From Sinonovacula constricta (lineage: Eukaryota; Mollusca; Bivalvia; Cardiida; Solecurtidae): DNA of 64,000 nucleotides. Position 1 is the stretch's first letter. The number at the start of each line of letters is the position of its first letter. Below, piece after piece: positions 26,862 through 39,061 of the stretch. The position numbers and the translations under genes are program-made. The DNA is taken from NCBI GenBank assembly GCA_007844125.1, contig CM017569.1:10859686-10923685 (forward strand). Reading direction: 5' to 3'. Under the pieces are notes generated by a model. The model saw only the letters and a program-made list of their open reading frames with translations. It did no database searches and had not been told where the DNA came from.

Positions 26862-29800
26862 CAATGTCGGTGAATGTGGACCAGTCCTCCACCTGACTTA
26901 CCATGCGACAGTGGTTCTACCCAATGTCAGTGAATGTGGACCAGTCCTCCACCTGACTTACCATGCGACAGTAGTTCTACCCAATGTCGGTGAACGTGGA
27001 CCAGTCCTCCACCTGACTTACCATGCGACAGTAGTTCTACCCAGTGTCAATGAATGTGACCCAGTCCTCCACCTGAATTACCATGCGGCAGTAGTTCTAC
27101 CCAATGTCGGTGAATGTGGACTAGTCCTCCACCTGACTTACCATGCGACAGTAGTTCTACCCAATGTCGGTGAATGTGGACCAGTCCTCCACCTGACTTA
27201 CCATGCGGCAGTAGTTCTACCCAATGTCGGTGAATGTAGACTAGTCCTCAACCTGACTTATTATGAGACAGTGGTTCTACCCAATGTCGGCATATGTGGA
27301 CCAGTCCTCCACCTGACTTATTATGCAACAGTAGTTCTACCCAATGTCGGCATATGTAGACCAGTCCTCCACCTGACTTACCATGCGGCAGTAGTTCTAC
27401 CCAATGTCGGTGAATGTAGACCAGTCCTTCACCTGACTTACCATGCGACAGTAGTTCTACCCAATGTCGGTGAACGTGGACTAGTCCTCCACCTGACTTA
27501 CCATGCGACAGTGGTTCTACCCAATGTCGGTGAACGTGGACTAGTCCTCCACCTGACTTACCATGCGGCAGTAGTTCTACCCAATGTCGGTGAATGTAGA
27601 CTAGTCCTCCACCTGACTTACCATGCGACAGTAGTTCTACCCAATGTCGGTGAATGTGGACCAGTCCTCCACCTGACTTACAATGCGACAGTAGTTCTAC
27701 CCAATGTCGGTGAATGTGGACCAGTCCTCCACCTGACTTACAATGCGACAGTAGTTCTACCCAATGTCGGTGAATGTGGACCAGTCCTCAACCTGACTTA
27801 CCATGCGACAGTAGTTCTACCCAATGTCGGTGAATGTAGACTAGTCCTCCACCTGCCTTACCATGCGACAGTAGTTCTACCCAATGTCGGTGAATGTGGA
27901 CCAGTCCTCCACCTGACTTACCATGCGACAGTAGTTCTACCCAATGTCAATGAATGTTGACCAGTCCTCCACCTGACTTACCATGCGACAGTAGTTCTAC
28001 CCAATGTCAATGAATGTAGACTAGTCCTCCACCTGCCTTACCATGCGACAGTAGTTCTACCCAATGTCGGTGAATGTGGACCAGTCCTCCACCTGACTTA
28101 CCATGCGACAGTAGTTCTACCCAATGTCGGTGAATGTGGACCAGTCCTCCACCTGACTTACCATGCGACAGTAGTTCTACCCAATGTCGGTGAATGTGGA
28201 CCAGTCCTCCACCTGACTTACCATGCGACAGTAGTTCTACCCAATGTCGGTGAATGTGGACCAGTCCTCCACCTGACTTACCATGCGACAGTAGTTCTAC
28301 CCAATGTCAATGAATGTTGACCAGTCCTCCACCTGACTTACCATGCGACAGTAGTTCTACCCAATGTCAATGAATGTAGACTAGTCCTCCACCTGCCTTA
28401 CCATGCGACAGTAGTTCTACCCAATGTCGGTGAATGTGGACCAGTCCTCCACCTGACTTACCATGCGACAGTTGTTCTACCCAATGTCGGTAAATGTGGA
28501 CCAGTCCTCCATCTGACTTACCATGCGGCAGTAGTTCTACCCAATGTCGGTGAATGTGGACCAGTCCTCCACCTGACTTACCATGCGACAGTAGTTCTAC
28601 CCAATGTCGGTGAATGTGGACCAGTCCTCCACCTGCCTTACCATGCGACAGTAGTTCTACCCAATGTCGGTGAATGTGGACCAGTCCTCCACCTGACTTA
28701 CCATGCGACAGTAGTTCTACCCAATGTCGATGAACGTGGACCAGTCCTCCACCTGACTTACCATGCGACAGTAGTTCTACCCAATGTCGGTGAATGTGAC
28801 CCAGTCCTCCACCTGACTTACCATGCGACAGTAGTTCTACCCAATGTCGGTGAATGTAGACTAGTCCTCCACCTGCCTTACCATGCGACAGTAGTTCTAC
28901 CCAATGTCGGTGAATGTGGACCAGTCCTCCACCTGACTTACCATGCGGCAGTAGTTCTACCCAATGTCGGTGATGTGGACCAGTCCTCCACCTGACTTAC
29001 CATAGCGACAGTAGTTTCTACCCATGTCGGTAATGTAGACTAGTCCTCCACCTGACTTACCATGCGACAGTAGTTCTACCCAATGTCGGTGAATGTGGAC
29101 CAGTCCTCCACCTGACTTACCATGCGGCAGTAGTTCTACCCAATGTCGGTGAATGTGGACCAGTCCTCCACCTGACTTACCATGCGACAGTAGTTCTACC
29201 CAATGTCGGTGAATGTAGACTAGTCCTCCACCTGACTTACCATGCGACAGTAGTTCTACCCAATGTCGGTGAATGTGGACCAGTCCTCCACCTGACTTAC
29301 CATGCGACAGTAGTTCTACCCAATGTCGGTGAATGTGGACCAGTCCTCCACCTGACTTACCATGCGACAGTAGTTCTACCCTATGTCGGTGAATGTGGAC
29401 CAGTCCTCCACCTGACTTACCATGCGACAGTAGTTCTACCCTATGTCGGTGAATGTGGACCAGTCCTCCACCTGACTTACCATGCGACAGTAGTTCTACC
29501 CTATGTCGGTGAATGTGGACCAGTCCTCCACCTGACTTACCATGCGACAGTAGTTCTACCCAATGTCGGTGAATGTGGACCAGTCCTCCACCTGACTTAC
29601 CATGCGACAGTAGTTCTACCCAATGTCGGTGAATGTGGACCAGTCCTCCACCTGACTTACCATGCGACAGTAGTTCTACCCTATGTCGGTGAATGTGGAC
29701 CAGTCCTCCACCTGACTTACCATGCGACAGTAGTTCTACCCAATGTCGGTGAATGTGGACCAGTCCTCCACCTGACTTACCATGCGACAGTAGTTCTACC

Positions 29801-31178
29801 CTATGTCGGTGAATGTGGACCAGTCCTCCACCTGACTTACCATGCGACAGTAGTTCTACCCTATGTCGGTGAATGTGGACCAGTCCTCCACCTGACTTAC
29901 CATGCGACAGTAGTTCTACCCATGTCGGTGAATGTGGACCAGTCCTCCACCTGACTTACCATGCGACAGTAGTTCTACCCAATGTCGGTGAACGTGGACC
30001 AGTCCTCCACTGACTTACCATGCGACAGTAGTTCTACCCATGTCGGTGAATGTGGACCAGTCCTCCACCTGACTTACCATGCGACAGTAGTTCTACCCAT
30101 GTCGGTGAATGTGGACCAGTCCTCCACCTGACTTACCATGCGACAGTGGTTTACCCAATGTCGGTGAATGTGGACCAGTCCTCCACCTGACTTACCATGC
30201 GGCAGTAGTTCTACCCAATGTCGGTGAATGTGGACCAGTCCTCCACCTGACTTACCATGCGACAGTAGTTCTACCCAATGTCGGTGAATGTGGACCATTG
30301 CTCACTACTTACCTGCGACAGTGGACCCAATGTCGGTGAATGTGGACCAGTCCTCCACCTGACTTACCATGCGACAGTAGTTCTACCCAATGTCGGTGAA
30401 TGTGGACCAGTCCTCCACCTGACTTACCATGCGACAGTAGTTCTACCCAATGTCGGTGAATGTGGACCAGTCCTCCACCTGACTTACCATGCGGCAGTAG
30501 TTCTACCCAATGTCGGTGAATGTGGACCAGTCCTCCACCTGACTTACCATGCGACAGTAGTTCTACCCAATGTCGGTAATGGACTCCTCCACCTGACTTA
30601 CCATGCGGCAGTAGTTCTACCCAATGTCGGTGAACGTGGACCAGTCCTCCACCTGACTTACCATGCGACAGTAGTTCTACCCAATGTCGGTGAATGTGGA
30701 CCAGTCCTCCACCTGACTTACCATGCGACAGTAGTTCTACCCAATGTCGGTGAATGTGGACCAGTCCTCCACCTGACTTACCATGCGACAGTAGTTCTAC
30801 CCAATGTCGGTGAATGTGGACCAGTCCTCCACCTGACTTACCATGCGACAGTGGTTCTACCCAATGTCAATGAATGTGACCCAGTCCTCCACCTGACTTA
30901 TTATGCGACAGTGGTTCTACCCAATGTCGGCATATGTGGACCAGTCCTCCACCTGACTTACCATGCGACAGTAGTTCTACCCAATGTCGGTGAATGTGGA
31001 CTAGTCCTCCACCTGACTTTACATGCGACAGTGGTTCTACCCAATGTCAATGAATGTGACCCAGTCCTCCACCTGACTTACTATGCGACAGTGGTTCTAC
31101 CCAATGTCGGCATATGTGGACCAGTCCTCCACCTGACTTACCATGCGACAGTAGTTCTACCCAATTTCGGTGAATGTA
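26862..31178. repeat. 60-bp satellite array, about 72 copies
   Basis: The unit contains tgaatgtggaccagtcctcc, acctgacttaccatgcgaca and gtagttctacccaatgtcgg. The period is exactly 60 from 26862 to about 28970. Between 28970 and 30600 single-base deletions accumulate, and the 60-base period then resumes to 31178. Because 60 is a multiple of three, the plus strand stays open for 349 codons (26911-27960) and again from 30278, reading VVLPNVGECGPVLHLTYHAT per unit. There is higher-order structure: the variant pair at 27901-28020 recurs at 28261-28380 (360 bases apart), and a CATATG-bearing variant near 30930 recurs 180 bases later. It sits inside the gene 1 intron. Confidence 0.97.
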
Positions 31179-31894
31179 TCTGTCTCCCCCCCCCCCCAAA
31201 AAAAAACACAACAACAACAAACAAACAACAACAACAAAAAAACAACAACACACAAAACCTTTCCAAACAGTTTTATTCGTTTTTATAGCCGTGCTTGTGT
31301 CTCTGAGATGTATTCAACAAAATTTTGAACAACTTCTTCCCATCATTATGTCAGTTTATCAAAAGAAGGTTGTCCTTCTGTTGTTTTCTATTATTTTTGT
31401 TACTTAGGTAATAGCCATTCCTGTCCGGTAACTCACCCCTCTCGGAGAGAAAATTACACACTCGTCTGGTTGAGTCACGCTAGACAACAGTAATCAGCAT
31501 GTTAACAACCAGCAAACAATCTATAGCCCTTCGTCTACTATAGCCTGACTATCATAATCTTCACCATCTCAATGGACATGAATGGAGATGAAACGATGTG
31601 AAAGGTTTTCAAATATTCTGATCCGTAATTAATCTTTGACTATGTCGCAAGGTGCTCAAATCCTCGGTAATGGATGGCGTATCAAATGACCTAATATATA
31701 CCTCGGTAAACAAAGTTCCGCCAATGGAGACAACATGTGGTTCAAGGTGGGATTACGTACACTAAATTGTTACCAAGATTGTTTTGCCATAACTACCGTA
31801 AATACTGCTATATGAAACCTATTTACGAGGTTTTTTACGAGAGTTTTTATATCTATTTATCTCTGTAATTACAAATCAGAAAGTCAATCTTTAA

Positions 31895-32300
31895 GGTGGT
31901 TATCGCCAGTTTGGAACATCATTTCCACCTCAATCAACAAAATTGAATATTGTTATATGAACAGATCCCGCGATGTGCTGAGTATTATTGTCCTATATCT
32001 ATGTGTTATAACAAATATGTTTTCTTATCTGAGCCACGCGGCACAGTCTTCTTTTTTTTTTTCGAACTAAGAAAATTCCGCTTACGTCGTTGTCTGACGT
32101 TAGAGCCGATTACACTGATGAACATATAACGCGATAGCAAGTTGCAATGACGAGTTGGGATTTTATGCGTCATTGTTTCCACAAATACTAGGCATTAATG
32201 AACAGCGTTTTGCAGAAACCTTTCAGGTAAAACTATAACTTATTTTGTTATTTGAGAAAAAAATTTGCTTGAAACTGTCGGATACTACCTTTCAGAAATG
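31895..32300 (+). repeat. dispersed MITE-like repeat copy
   Basis: The left part (31895-31915, aaggtggttatcgccagttt) resembles the outer edge seen inverted at 22140. The right part (32160-32300) has ttaatgaacagcgttttgca, aacttattttgttatttgag and gaaactgtcggatactacct. It may be one element with terminal inverted repeats, or two adjacent fragments. Confidence 0.5.
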
Positions 32301-32929
32301 TTCCATCACTGATCTATATAGTTGTTTTGGGTTCTTGTACAACCAAGCGCATCCATTTAAAACACTAAATACTTAAGCTTTATAAAATTAAACTTCAATT
32401 AAGCATAAAAATTAAAATACAACACAGCAAAGACTAGACTTGTCAAATAAATGTGATTAAAATTACTTTCATAAAGTCGGTGACAAGAGAAAAATGTGTT
32501 TAAACATGCTGCACTTGTGTCAAAGAAAGAATGTGATTACTTTCCAATATTGAACACAGGTAGACATGATGATCTATCGGGAGGCCAAAATCCGTTATCT
32601 ATTTAAACGTTTCTCCTTTTGCATTCATTATCAGTTGGTTGTCATGCTAAAATGTTACGCGACTCTAAATTAATATTTCAGCCTGATCAATTGTATAATA
32701 ACAATACCACTAACTCCACTTAGAGGAGTTTGCGAGCTATTTACAGCCTATAAGATTTTTTTATAGAAGCAATATTGTCAATGCTTCTTTCAAAAGCTTT
32801 TATTTTGCTGGTCTAAATAAAAGTACAGACTAACAAGTAAGCTTAATGATATACGACCCACTCTCCTGGGCTTTTACACGACCGAGTTCTTCGAGACTGG
32901 AGATATAAACTGTTAGCATTCCAATTCAT

Positions 32930-33015
32930 TCGGGCTTAAGTCAAACAGTGTGGATCCAGATCAGCCAGCTCCCAGTGGAAACTATCTGACCAGAATCTAC
33001 TTTATTTGCTGTCTG
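32930..33015. repeat. dispersed repeat with ccagctcc / agctatctg blocks
   Basis: Shares the order gatcagccagctcccagtgg, aactatctgaccagaatcta and ctttatttgc with 44945-45045 (gaacagccagctcctgctgg, agctatctggacaggaccta, cactatttgc). No coding potential. The family is not named. Confidence 0.5.
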
Positions 33016-33950
33016 AGCTTAATCTACGTATCTTGTCACAGATGAATGAAGTTGTAAGCAGATAATTAAGAATTAAGTACTGGCTATTTACAAAAATAGC
33101 GTGGGGTATTTTAAAGCTATCATAGACCAACGGATATGTCATAGTTGGGTAGAAAGACATTCCTAACAAATTAGGTTCTTTCAAACAGTAGCAGGTTCGA
33201 ATCCACGGATTTATAAACGTTGACAACGCCGTCATTCCTTCGACTAACCCAGTCTAGAATTCTTAATTTCACAATGAAAGGAATAAAACCTAACTTTGTT
33301 ATTAAAGAATGCGTTAAAAAATCGGAGTTAGGGCGGCTGCTGGCCCAATTCCTGATTGAGACTAACGCATGTTGTCTGCGATCATCTAACAAGATTAGAA
33401 TAGTGCCAACGACCGTCTATCCGGATATTGTGATTAGGCCGTGTCAGGGGTTTGCGGCATGGTACAGCAGTCAAGACAACAATGCACTATAAATCTGCTG
33501 TGAGAATTTTGTCAAGTGTATCTTTGGATTTGTGGTTGATTTGTCAATGTTTATCTAAACATTGGTGCGGATATCCCCGATGTCTGGCCATATACTTCGG
33601 GCACCGTGTCCACGTGACCAGGTCTTCACTTCACACAAGAAATTAGTCCATAGTTTGAAGGTGATTAATATAACCTATTTCTTAGAGGGATATAAAACGT
33701 TCAATCACAGGCGGTGTTAATACAAATAATAAGCCGCTACTTTTATCTATATAGGTATATTTGTGATTAGAACATTAAACTGATGTCCCCGAGGCAACAT
33801 TCTTCTGTATTGTACCGGTAAAGTAATGGCTGACTTTGACAGATCAGAGCCGATATTTCACTAGTTTTGGCTGGTTGTATTATAATTAAGTGAGATTGCT
33901 TGATAGAAATGACAATCAGAAATAAAGTCAAAATAATGAAAAGCTATGTA

Positions 33951-34040
33951 ACGCAGGCCGGCGCTCTCCAGCGGTCACCCATCTATACACCAGCAACGTA
34001 ACCGTTGCTTAACCGCAAAAGATTGGAAGCCACTGAAACA
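33951..34040 (-). repeat. 5S rRNA-like element (5S-derived SINE or 5S pseudogene)
   Basis: The minus strand contains CGGTTAAGCAACG and, about 25 bases later, AGATGGGTGACCGCTGGAGA. These correspond to the conserved AGTTAAGCAACG and TGGATGGGTGACCGCCTGGG blocks of animal 5S rRNA, at about the right spacing. The 5' half of 5S is not recognisable. A 5S-derived SINE (SINE3 type) or a truncated 5S copy fits. Confidence 0.6.
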
Positions 34041-34353
34041 ACGTCGCTCAAAGAGGTAACCAAACAGCGAGGCTGGTGTCAAGCAGACATGTACGTTAAT
34101 AATCAAGACTGATAAATGTTCGGTATGTTTTTGTGTGTACACATAACGATGATGTTCATCTTAAACATTTCACTACTTTTCATATTGTATTAAATACACA
34201 AAAAGATCAATAGTAAAAAATGCAAACCAATTACTCACCGTAACCGTGTTTCACGCAAGTTTACTATGAACCTAATCATATACTGCACACGTATTTTAAT
34301 ACCCATTTTACCATTTAAATATCATTTAAAACCCCTTTTATGTTTCTTTGCAG

Positions 34354-34547
34354 ATCTATCCACAACGACAGCATAATCAAAGGTCGCCCAGTCGATCCTA
34401 GACGAGGTCGGGTGGCCAATGACGGACCAAGATCCAAACATTCACAGTTCATCAACGGCAGTACCAATGGCGGTCCGAGAGCCGAGGCACGACCCAAAGG
34501 GGCCGACAGGGGTCGCAGACAACAATCTAACCCCGTCAGACGCGACG
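34354..34547 (+). CDS. gene 1 internal cassette exon, basic and disordered
   Basis: Acceptor tatgtttctttgcag|A, donor GACG|GTAGGT at 34548. It enters in phase 2, matching first exons A-D, and leaves in phase 1. The 64 codons are rich in R, G, N and P (SIHNDSIIKGRPVDPRRGR near the start, SNPVRR near the end) and look intrinsically disordered. Both splice sites are good. The next phase-1 acceptor is at 36136. No domain is recognised. The minus-strand open frame here is a shadow. Confidence 0.65.
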
Positions 34548-36135
34548 GTAGGTTACGTCATTTCAGCTTGGTCAGAATTATCAGCATTTCGGCCATAAAG
34601 TATACGCTAGAAAAAATGAATGCAGACTGATACGATATGGAAAATTGGATGTTTAAAATGATATTTTCAATCCCCTTCGAAAGTTATGTTTCACCATGCA
34701 AATGTAGCCACTGACGTCTTGAAAAGCACGTGACCATAGTACAGATCATGCTTGTATACACGATATTCTTGCCGATGTAAAAATGTTCCAAACGATGTTA
34801 TTGCAATATAATCAAAACAATGTAATTTTAAATGTTGATGTTCCAGAAAGTTTGTTGTTAAAATATTTTTTGTATGAGCATTTTAAAACTAAACCAAAGA
34901 TAGTATAATCTCGCTCAAGTCAACCTTCGTTTAAGTTTTTTGTTCATTTTGTTCTTCCTATAAGGTGGCATAGCGTACTGTTATTTGAAAGGCACATGAC
35001 TTCAGACGTAGAGAATGCAGGGAGCGGACCATTTAAAAGCTCAATATGCAAACATTCTTCAACATCTAATATTACTTTCAAACATACAAAACCAGCATGT
35101 TTTGATATGATTATGACAACTTGAGCTCTTTATGGCACTTTGACAGATAACGTCTATTTGCTATTAAAAAGGTGCGCATGGTAAAGCTATTTATCAGAAT
35201 GCACCCTTCTTGTTAAGTATTAGTGCTTTTAGAAAATAATTAAGATGAAATCTAAAGCCACAAACAGATGTTTCATAATTTTATAGAAATAATAAATACA
35301 AAAACCACTATGCATAAAGTTTGAATACATTAAAGCTAAGGTTAAAGAACTCGATCGCACTGTGAATGTATTTTGTGTAAATGGGATACCGTTAATGTTT
35401 GCACAATGGCTCGTGGATTCTTCTGTTCAATTCGAATGTTAAACAATCCAATAGAAGGATAGGATACCCCCACATTTGTCCGCAAACAAATCCAACTACT
35501 TAAAACCGGTGTATCCACTAGTATTCACTAGAACATCTTTGTTGGTGACAATATCGCGCAAGATAATCAAACGAATAAAACCGGTGTATCTATTCCAATA
35601 ACAAAGAAGCTACTTTTATTAGCCTATTGGTAAATATTTGTCAAAGTAGTGACACGATGGGGCATTGTTAACAATGTATAATTAAAGTTTCTACTATTTA
35701 GAATCGCGTTCCATATCTACATGATTCATGCACGAAATTCAAGGACGGTACAAAGAAATATAGCAGAATATGCAGAACTATTAACTAAGTATGAGCAAAA
35801 TATGTGTTCGATTTGTATTGAACAAGTAAATATCTCTTCTATCCACAATTAGTGGTTGCTCACCTATATATTAATTGTATAAAACTATGCAAAGGCTCTA
35901 ATAAAGAACGATAAAATAAGTATTTTGTTAGTATGTTCAGAATTTTTCCATTGATATAGCTTACAATCAAGTTTATAGGCCGAATGCCATTTAAGCACTG
36001 TCTTATATGACAGTTGCAGGTGATACATAATGATAGATTTATACAATAATATATGACGACGTCGTGTACTGTACCGATATATGTACACTTTAAAAACTTG
36101 CTGTTAAACAGATTCTGTAATTTCTATGTTCTTAG
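34548..36135 (+). other. gene 1 intron
   Basis: AT-rich, no exon. The short block aaaaccggtgtatc occurs twice (about 35502 and 35578). Confidence 0.45.
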
Positions 36136-36407
36136 GCACGGAAGCTGCGGATGAGAGGTCTATAATTCGGCTCCGGCGAAGGAACAAGCACCACCTGGAG
36201 TTCCTATGCCGAAAATAAACAACTTAGTGATCCAGTGGCAACGACTCTCCTGCCAAATCGACAAAGATTGTCACAGAAGATGTCGACAAATCTTCGAAAC
36301 CAAATGACACTAAAATTATTTCGAAAACTGACAATAAAGAGCCACCTGGGAAAGAAGTGAAGACATGAGAATAAAGGCCAGACAAAAATCGGAAATTCAT
36401 CATAAAG
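36136..36407 (+). pseudogene. gene 1 damaged cassette exon (stops and compensating frame shifts)
   Basis: Acceptor ttctatgttcttag|G (phase 1, matching 34354-34547) and donor AAAG|GTAAAG at 36408. The entry frame reads GTEAADERSII, then meets TAA 36216, TAG 36225 and TGA 36228. A coding-like stretch, APAKEQAPPGVPMPKINN, lies one base off. The original frame then resumes with SSGNDSPAKSTKIVTEDV and SSKPNDTKIISK, rich in K, P, S and T like the gene 1 body. Two more in-frame stops follow at 36366 and 36372. A true exon damaged by indels is the best reading. If used as is, it would end the protein about 27 residues after the junction. It could also be a regulated poison exon. Confidence 0.55.
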
Positions 36408-38973
36408 GTAAAGTATATTTATGTTCAGTTAAAGCTAGTTTACGTTGATAAATATTTGTTGATTGAAAGTTTTGCGACAGTAACTTATAACAGGGATTTT
36501 TTTTTTAAATTTCACACACATATTTTGGTTGGTATTATAACTAGCACAATGTCATAAAAATTGGGTCATCATGCTTGCTTGTTTGCTTATTCATTCAAAA
36601 CTGATCAAAATTGATGTCATTTATAAACACTCAAAATAACAATCAACATCTACAGTCAAGTCAAGTCAAGAAAACTTTATCTAAAAGAGTGTGCATTCGC
36701 ACAGTATGAGTATACAAAAGCAAAAATATAATTTATGATGTTAAACAGACACACGTGGCATGGTGGCAGGTAAGTATTGTTATATTATCAACTGTTTTTG
36801 TGTTTTTGTACAGTAATTAAAAACAACAACGTTCTGCATTTAGAGATAAGTAGTAGAAACAATCAAAAGTATTGTCAAAAACCGGAACAGCTCTGTGTAG
36901 ATTTACAGTCAGTAAAAAGGTGGTATAGTGGGGGAATTTCTTTTGGTTTGAAAAAAAGTTTAGTTTGTGTTTTGAATCATGTGAGTATAAAAACTGTATG
37001 TTGCGAAGTTAAGAAGATGCATAACCATGGTCACAAATGCACTTCATTATCATATCGCACGATTTGGGTTGAAAATTTATATTTATATTATCACACAGCT
37101 TCATATGCAAGCGGATTGCTTTAACACTGGCTTTTTCATAAATAAATAAATATAAAATTCGTAAAATTTAAATACATGAGAAACAGCCTTTTAATAAATG
37201 AAGATAGAATAAAAGATAAAAGATCATTGTCTTTGTATTGGACCGATTCAGTATTGACATTATTTATTTATTTTGCCTTAATGTCATTTAAACAATAAGA
37301 ACTGGTCAAACATTGGAAAAAAATAAATAAACATTAAATAACTCATCCATTTAGTACCGTGACAAAACGTGTATTATAATAATAAACCATTTAGGCTTAG
37401 GTTATCTTCAGCGACCATTTTGCAATCTTCTGATCAATGTGATTAAATATTGTATGCTTACTCAAATAATTCTACTGTTCAGCGCATCGAAATGTCCATC
37501 TCTCTTCACTTTATTAAACACATCTTGATAACGTTATTTGTTTAAATGTACGAATGCTGTGCTAGTTTACTTAATGAAAATAACGAAAATACGGTATACC
37601 CCCACCCCCCACCCCCCCAAAAAAAAAACCCCACAAAAATGCCCAAATGGAAATAAAATTATGCACAAAAATAATGCGCTGTAACTTCACCAGAATATGT
37701 CTTTAACTCAATGGATTTTGGATGTAATACGTGACCACAATCTTTCTTCTGTTCAAAATTAAAATTAAGCCAAGAGATCAGTTACGGTTTTTGTGTCAAC
37801 TTGATCGAACACTTCTTAAAATTGAACTTGAAGAGTCCTACAGATCTTTTCAAAGGCTACCTTCATAACTTGCGTGTAGTACTTCCTGATTTGGAGATTA
37901 ACTTCGGTTACCTGCTTTTTTCTAGTCGTACCTTTAGTTAGGTAGCAAATTTCTGACAAGAAGAAAAGCAAACAATTACTTTCTTCTGAACTGTAAGAAC
38001 TGTATAGGCACTCCTCGCGAGATTAGAAGTGAGCGTTACACTGGTATTCATTATCAGCACACAGAGCTATTTTAATTGTGGTAATTAAAGTTAAAGTCCT
38101 CGTTACCTCTAACCATTGAACCAAGAGAAAAGTTATTATGTGAAAGAATTAAAAAAAGGCTTCATCTTATTGACTTCTTGTTGATATTACACAGGAGTGT
38201 TTGCGTCTTTTGTCCGGTGGACGACATTAAATTGAAAAGTCAGCTGTTAACATTTCGGGGACTTGCAGTGACTTGTTTTATTACGGAGTTTATATACTGT
38301 ATTATTGTTTTGTACTGTTGTTAAAGAACAGTATCAGAACAATTCAAATACACATTCGTAGGATCTAAGGCGATCACCTTAGAACATGTGTTATTTTAAC
38401 GGATATATGTATAATTAAAAACCTGAGAAAAGCTCACTGTACTTTAACTGTAACTAATAATTCAGGGGACAATACAAGTCAACGATAGCCGGGAACACAT
38501 GGAGGAAGATGGCTAATTGTGTACTTTGACGTTTAAGGCTTCATGAATTGTTTAAATAACTAATTCAATATGGTTCGTCACCTGCGATTGAAGACATTTT
38601 GTTAATTATTTACTCCTTATGTGAAATTAAAGGGAAAACTGTCGATTCGACTTAACAGGGCGGACAATTATTATCGTTTGTTTTTAGAGGATTTACGTTT
38701 AGTTGTTATTTCAACAATTTCAGATTCTCATACATTAGTATCAGTTATGTCATAAAGGTTAATTCAATTACGTTTTTTGTTATTTGGAGTTGGCGCTTTT
38801 AGTCCTTGAACGATTTGATGATAAAATATATAAACTACAATTCTTGCAAATGTTAAAGTGAATAAAATATTTGTGTTTGTCAGCCGCGTAACTTTCGGTA
38901 GTCATATACATTCGCCGGTCAGTCGTATAACAAATTGCCTCCTTTGTTGATTTCATAAAAAAGAACAGCAAAC
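36408..38973 (+). other. gene 1 intron and upstream region of exon E
   Basis: Mostly AT-rich with no exon. A C-rich/A-rich junction lies at 37600-37630. A TATATAAA at 38827-38834, about 140 bases before the ATG of exon E, could be a TATA box for an internal promoter. That is only a pattern match. Confidence 0.4.
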
Positions 38974-39059
38974 ATGACAGATAATTTAGATACTCCAGAC
39001 AACCTGGCACCTAGGAGACACTCTGAGAGTGTAGAATTTAACAAACGTCGTTGGTCCAG
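38974..39059 (+). CDS. gene 1 alternative first exon E (internal promoter)
   Basis: The ATG at 38974 gives 28 codons ending SVEFNKRRWS, then the donor AG|GTATGC at 39060, phase 2. SVEF at the end echoes the SVHF of exons A and B, although the residue before it is E rather than R. It joins in frame to the acceptor at 39904. The complete chain from here to 47881 (86+60+1265+23+73+2212 bases, less two inferred inserted bases) is 1239 codons, which is strong support for this model. The reading frame also continues past the donor to a TGA at 39157, so unspliced use is possible. Confidence 0.65.
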
Positions 39060-39061
39060 GT

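Larger units (their letters stand above)
31179..34353 (+). other. intron sequence before exon 34354
   Basis: Begins with a poly-C/poly-A and AAC-rich junction (31184-31260). It includes the dispersed repeats near 31895-32300 and 32930-33010 and the 5S-like element at 33951-34040. An open frame at 33220-33492 (plus) overlaps one on the other strand and is not assigned. Confidence 0.4.

Noticed and set aside
26911..27960. 349-codon repetitive protein
   Set aside because: The frame is open only because the satellite unit is 60 bases; no start context, no splice sites, and the array is broken by indels downstream.
33171..33492. Gene on either strand near 33.3 kb
   Set aside because: Overlapping open frames on both strands with no motif, no splice sites and no similarity to the two genes.
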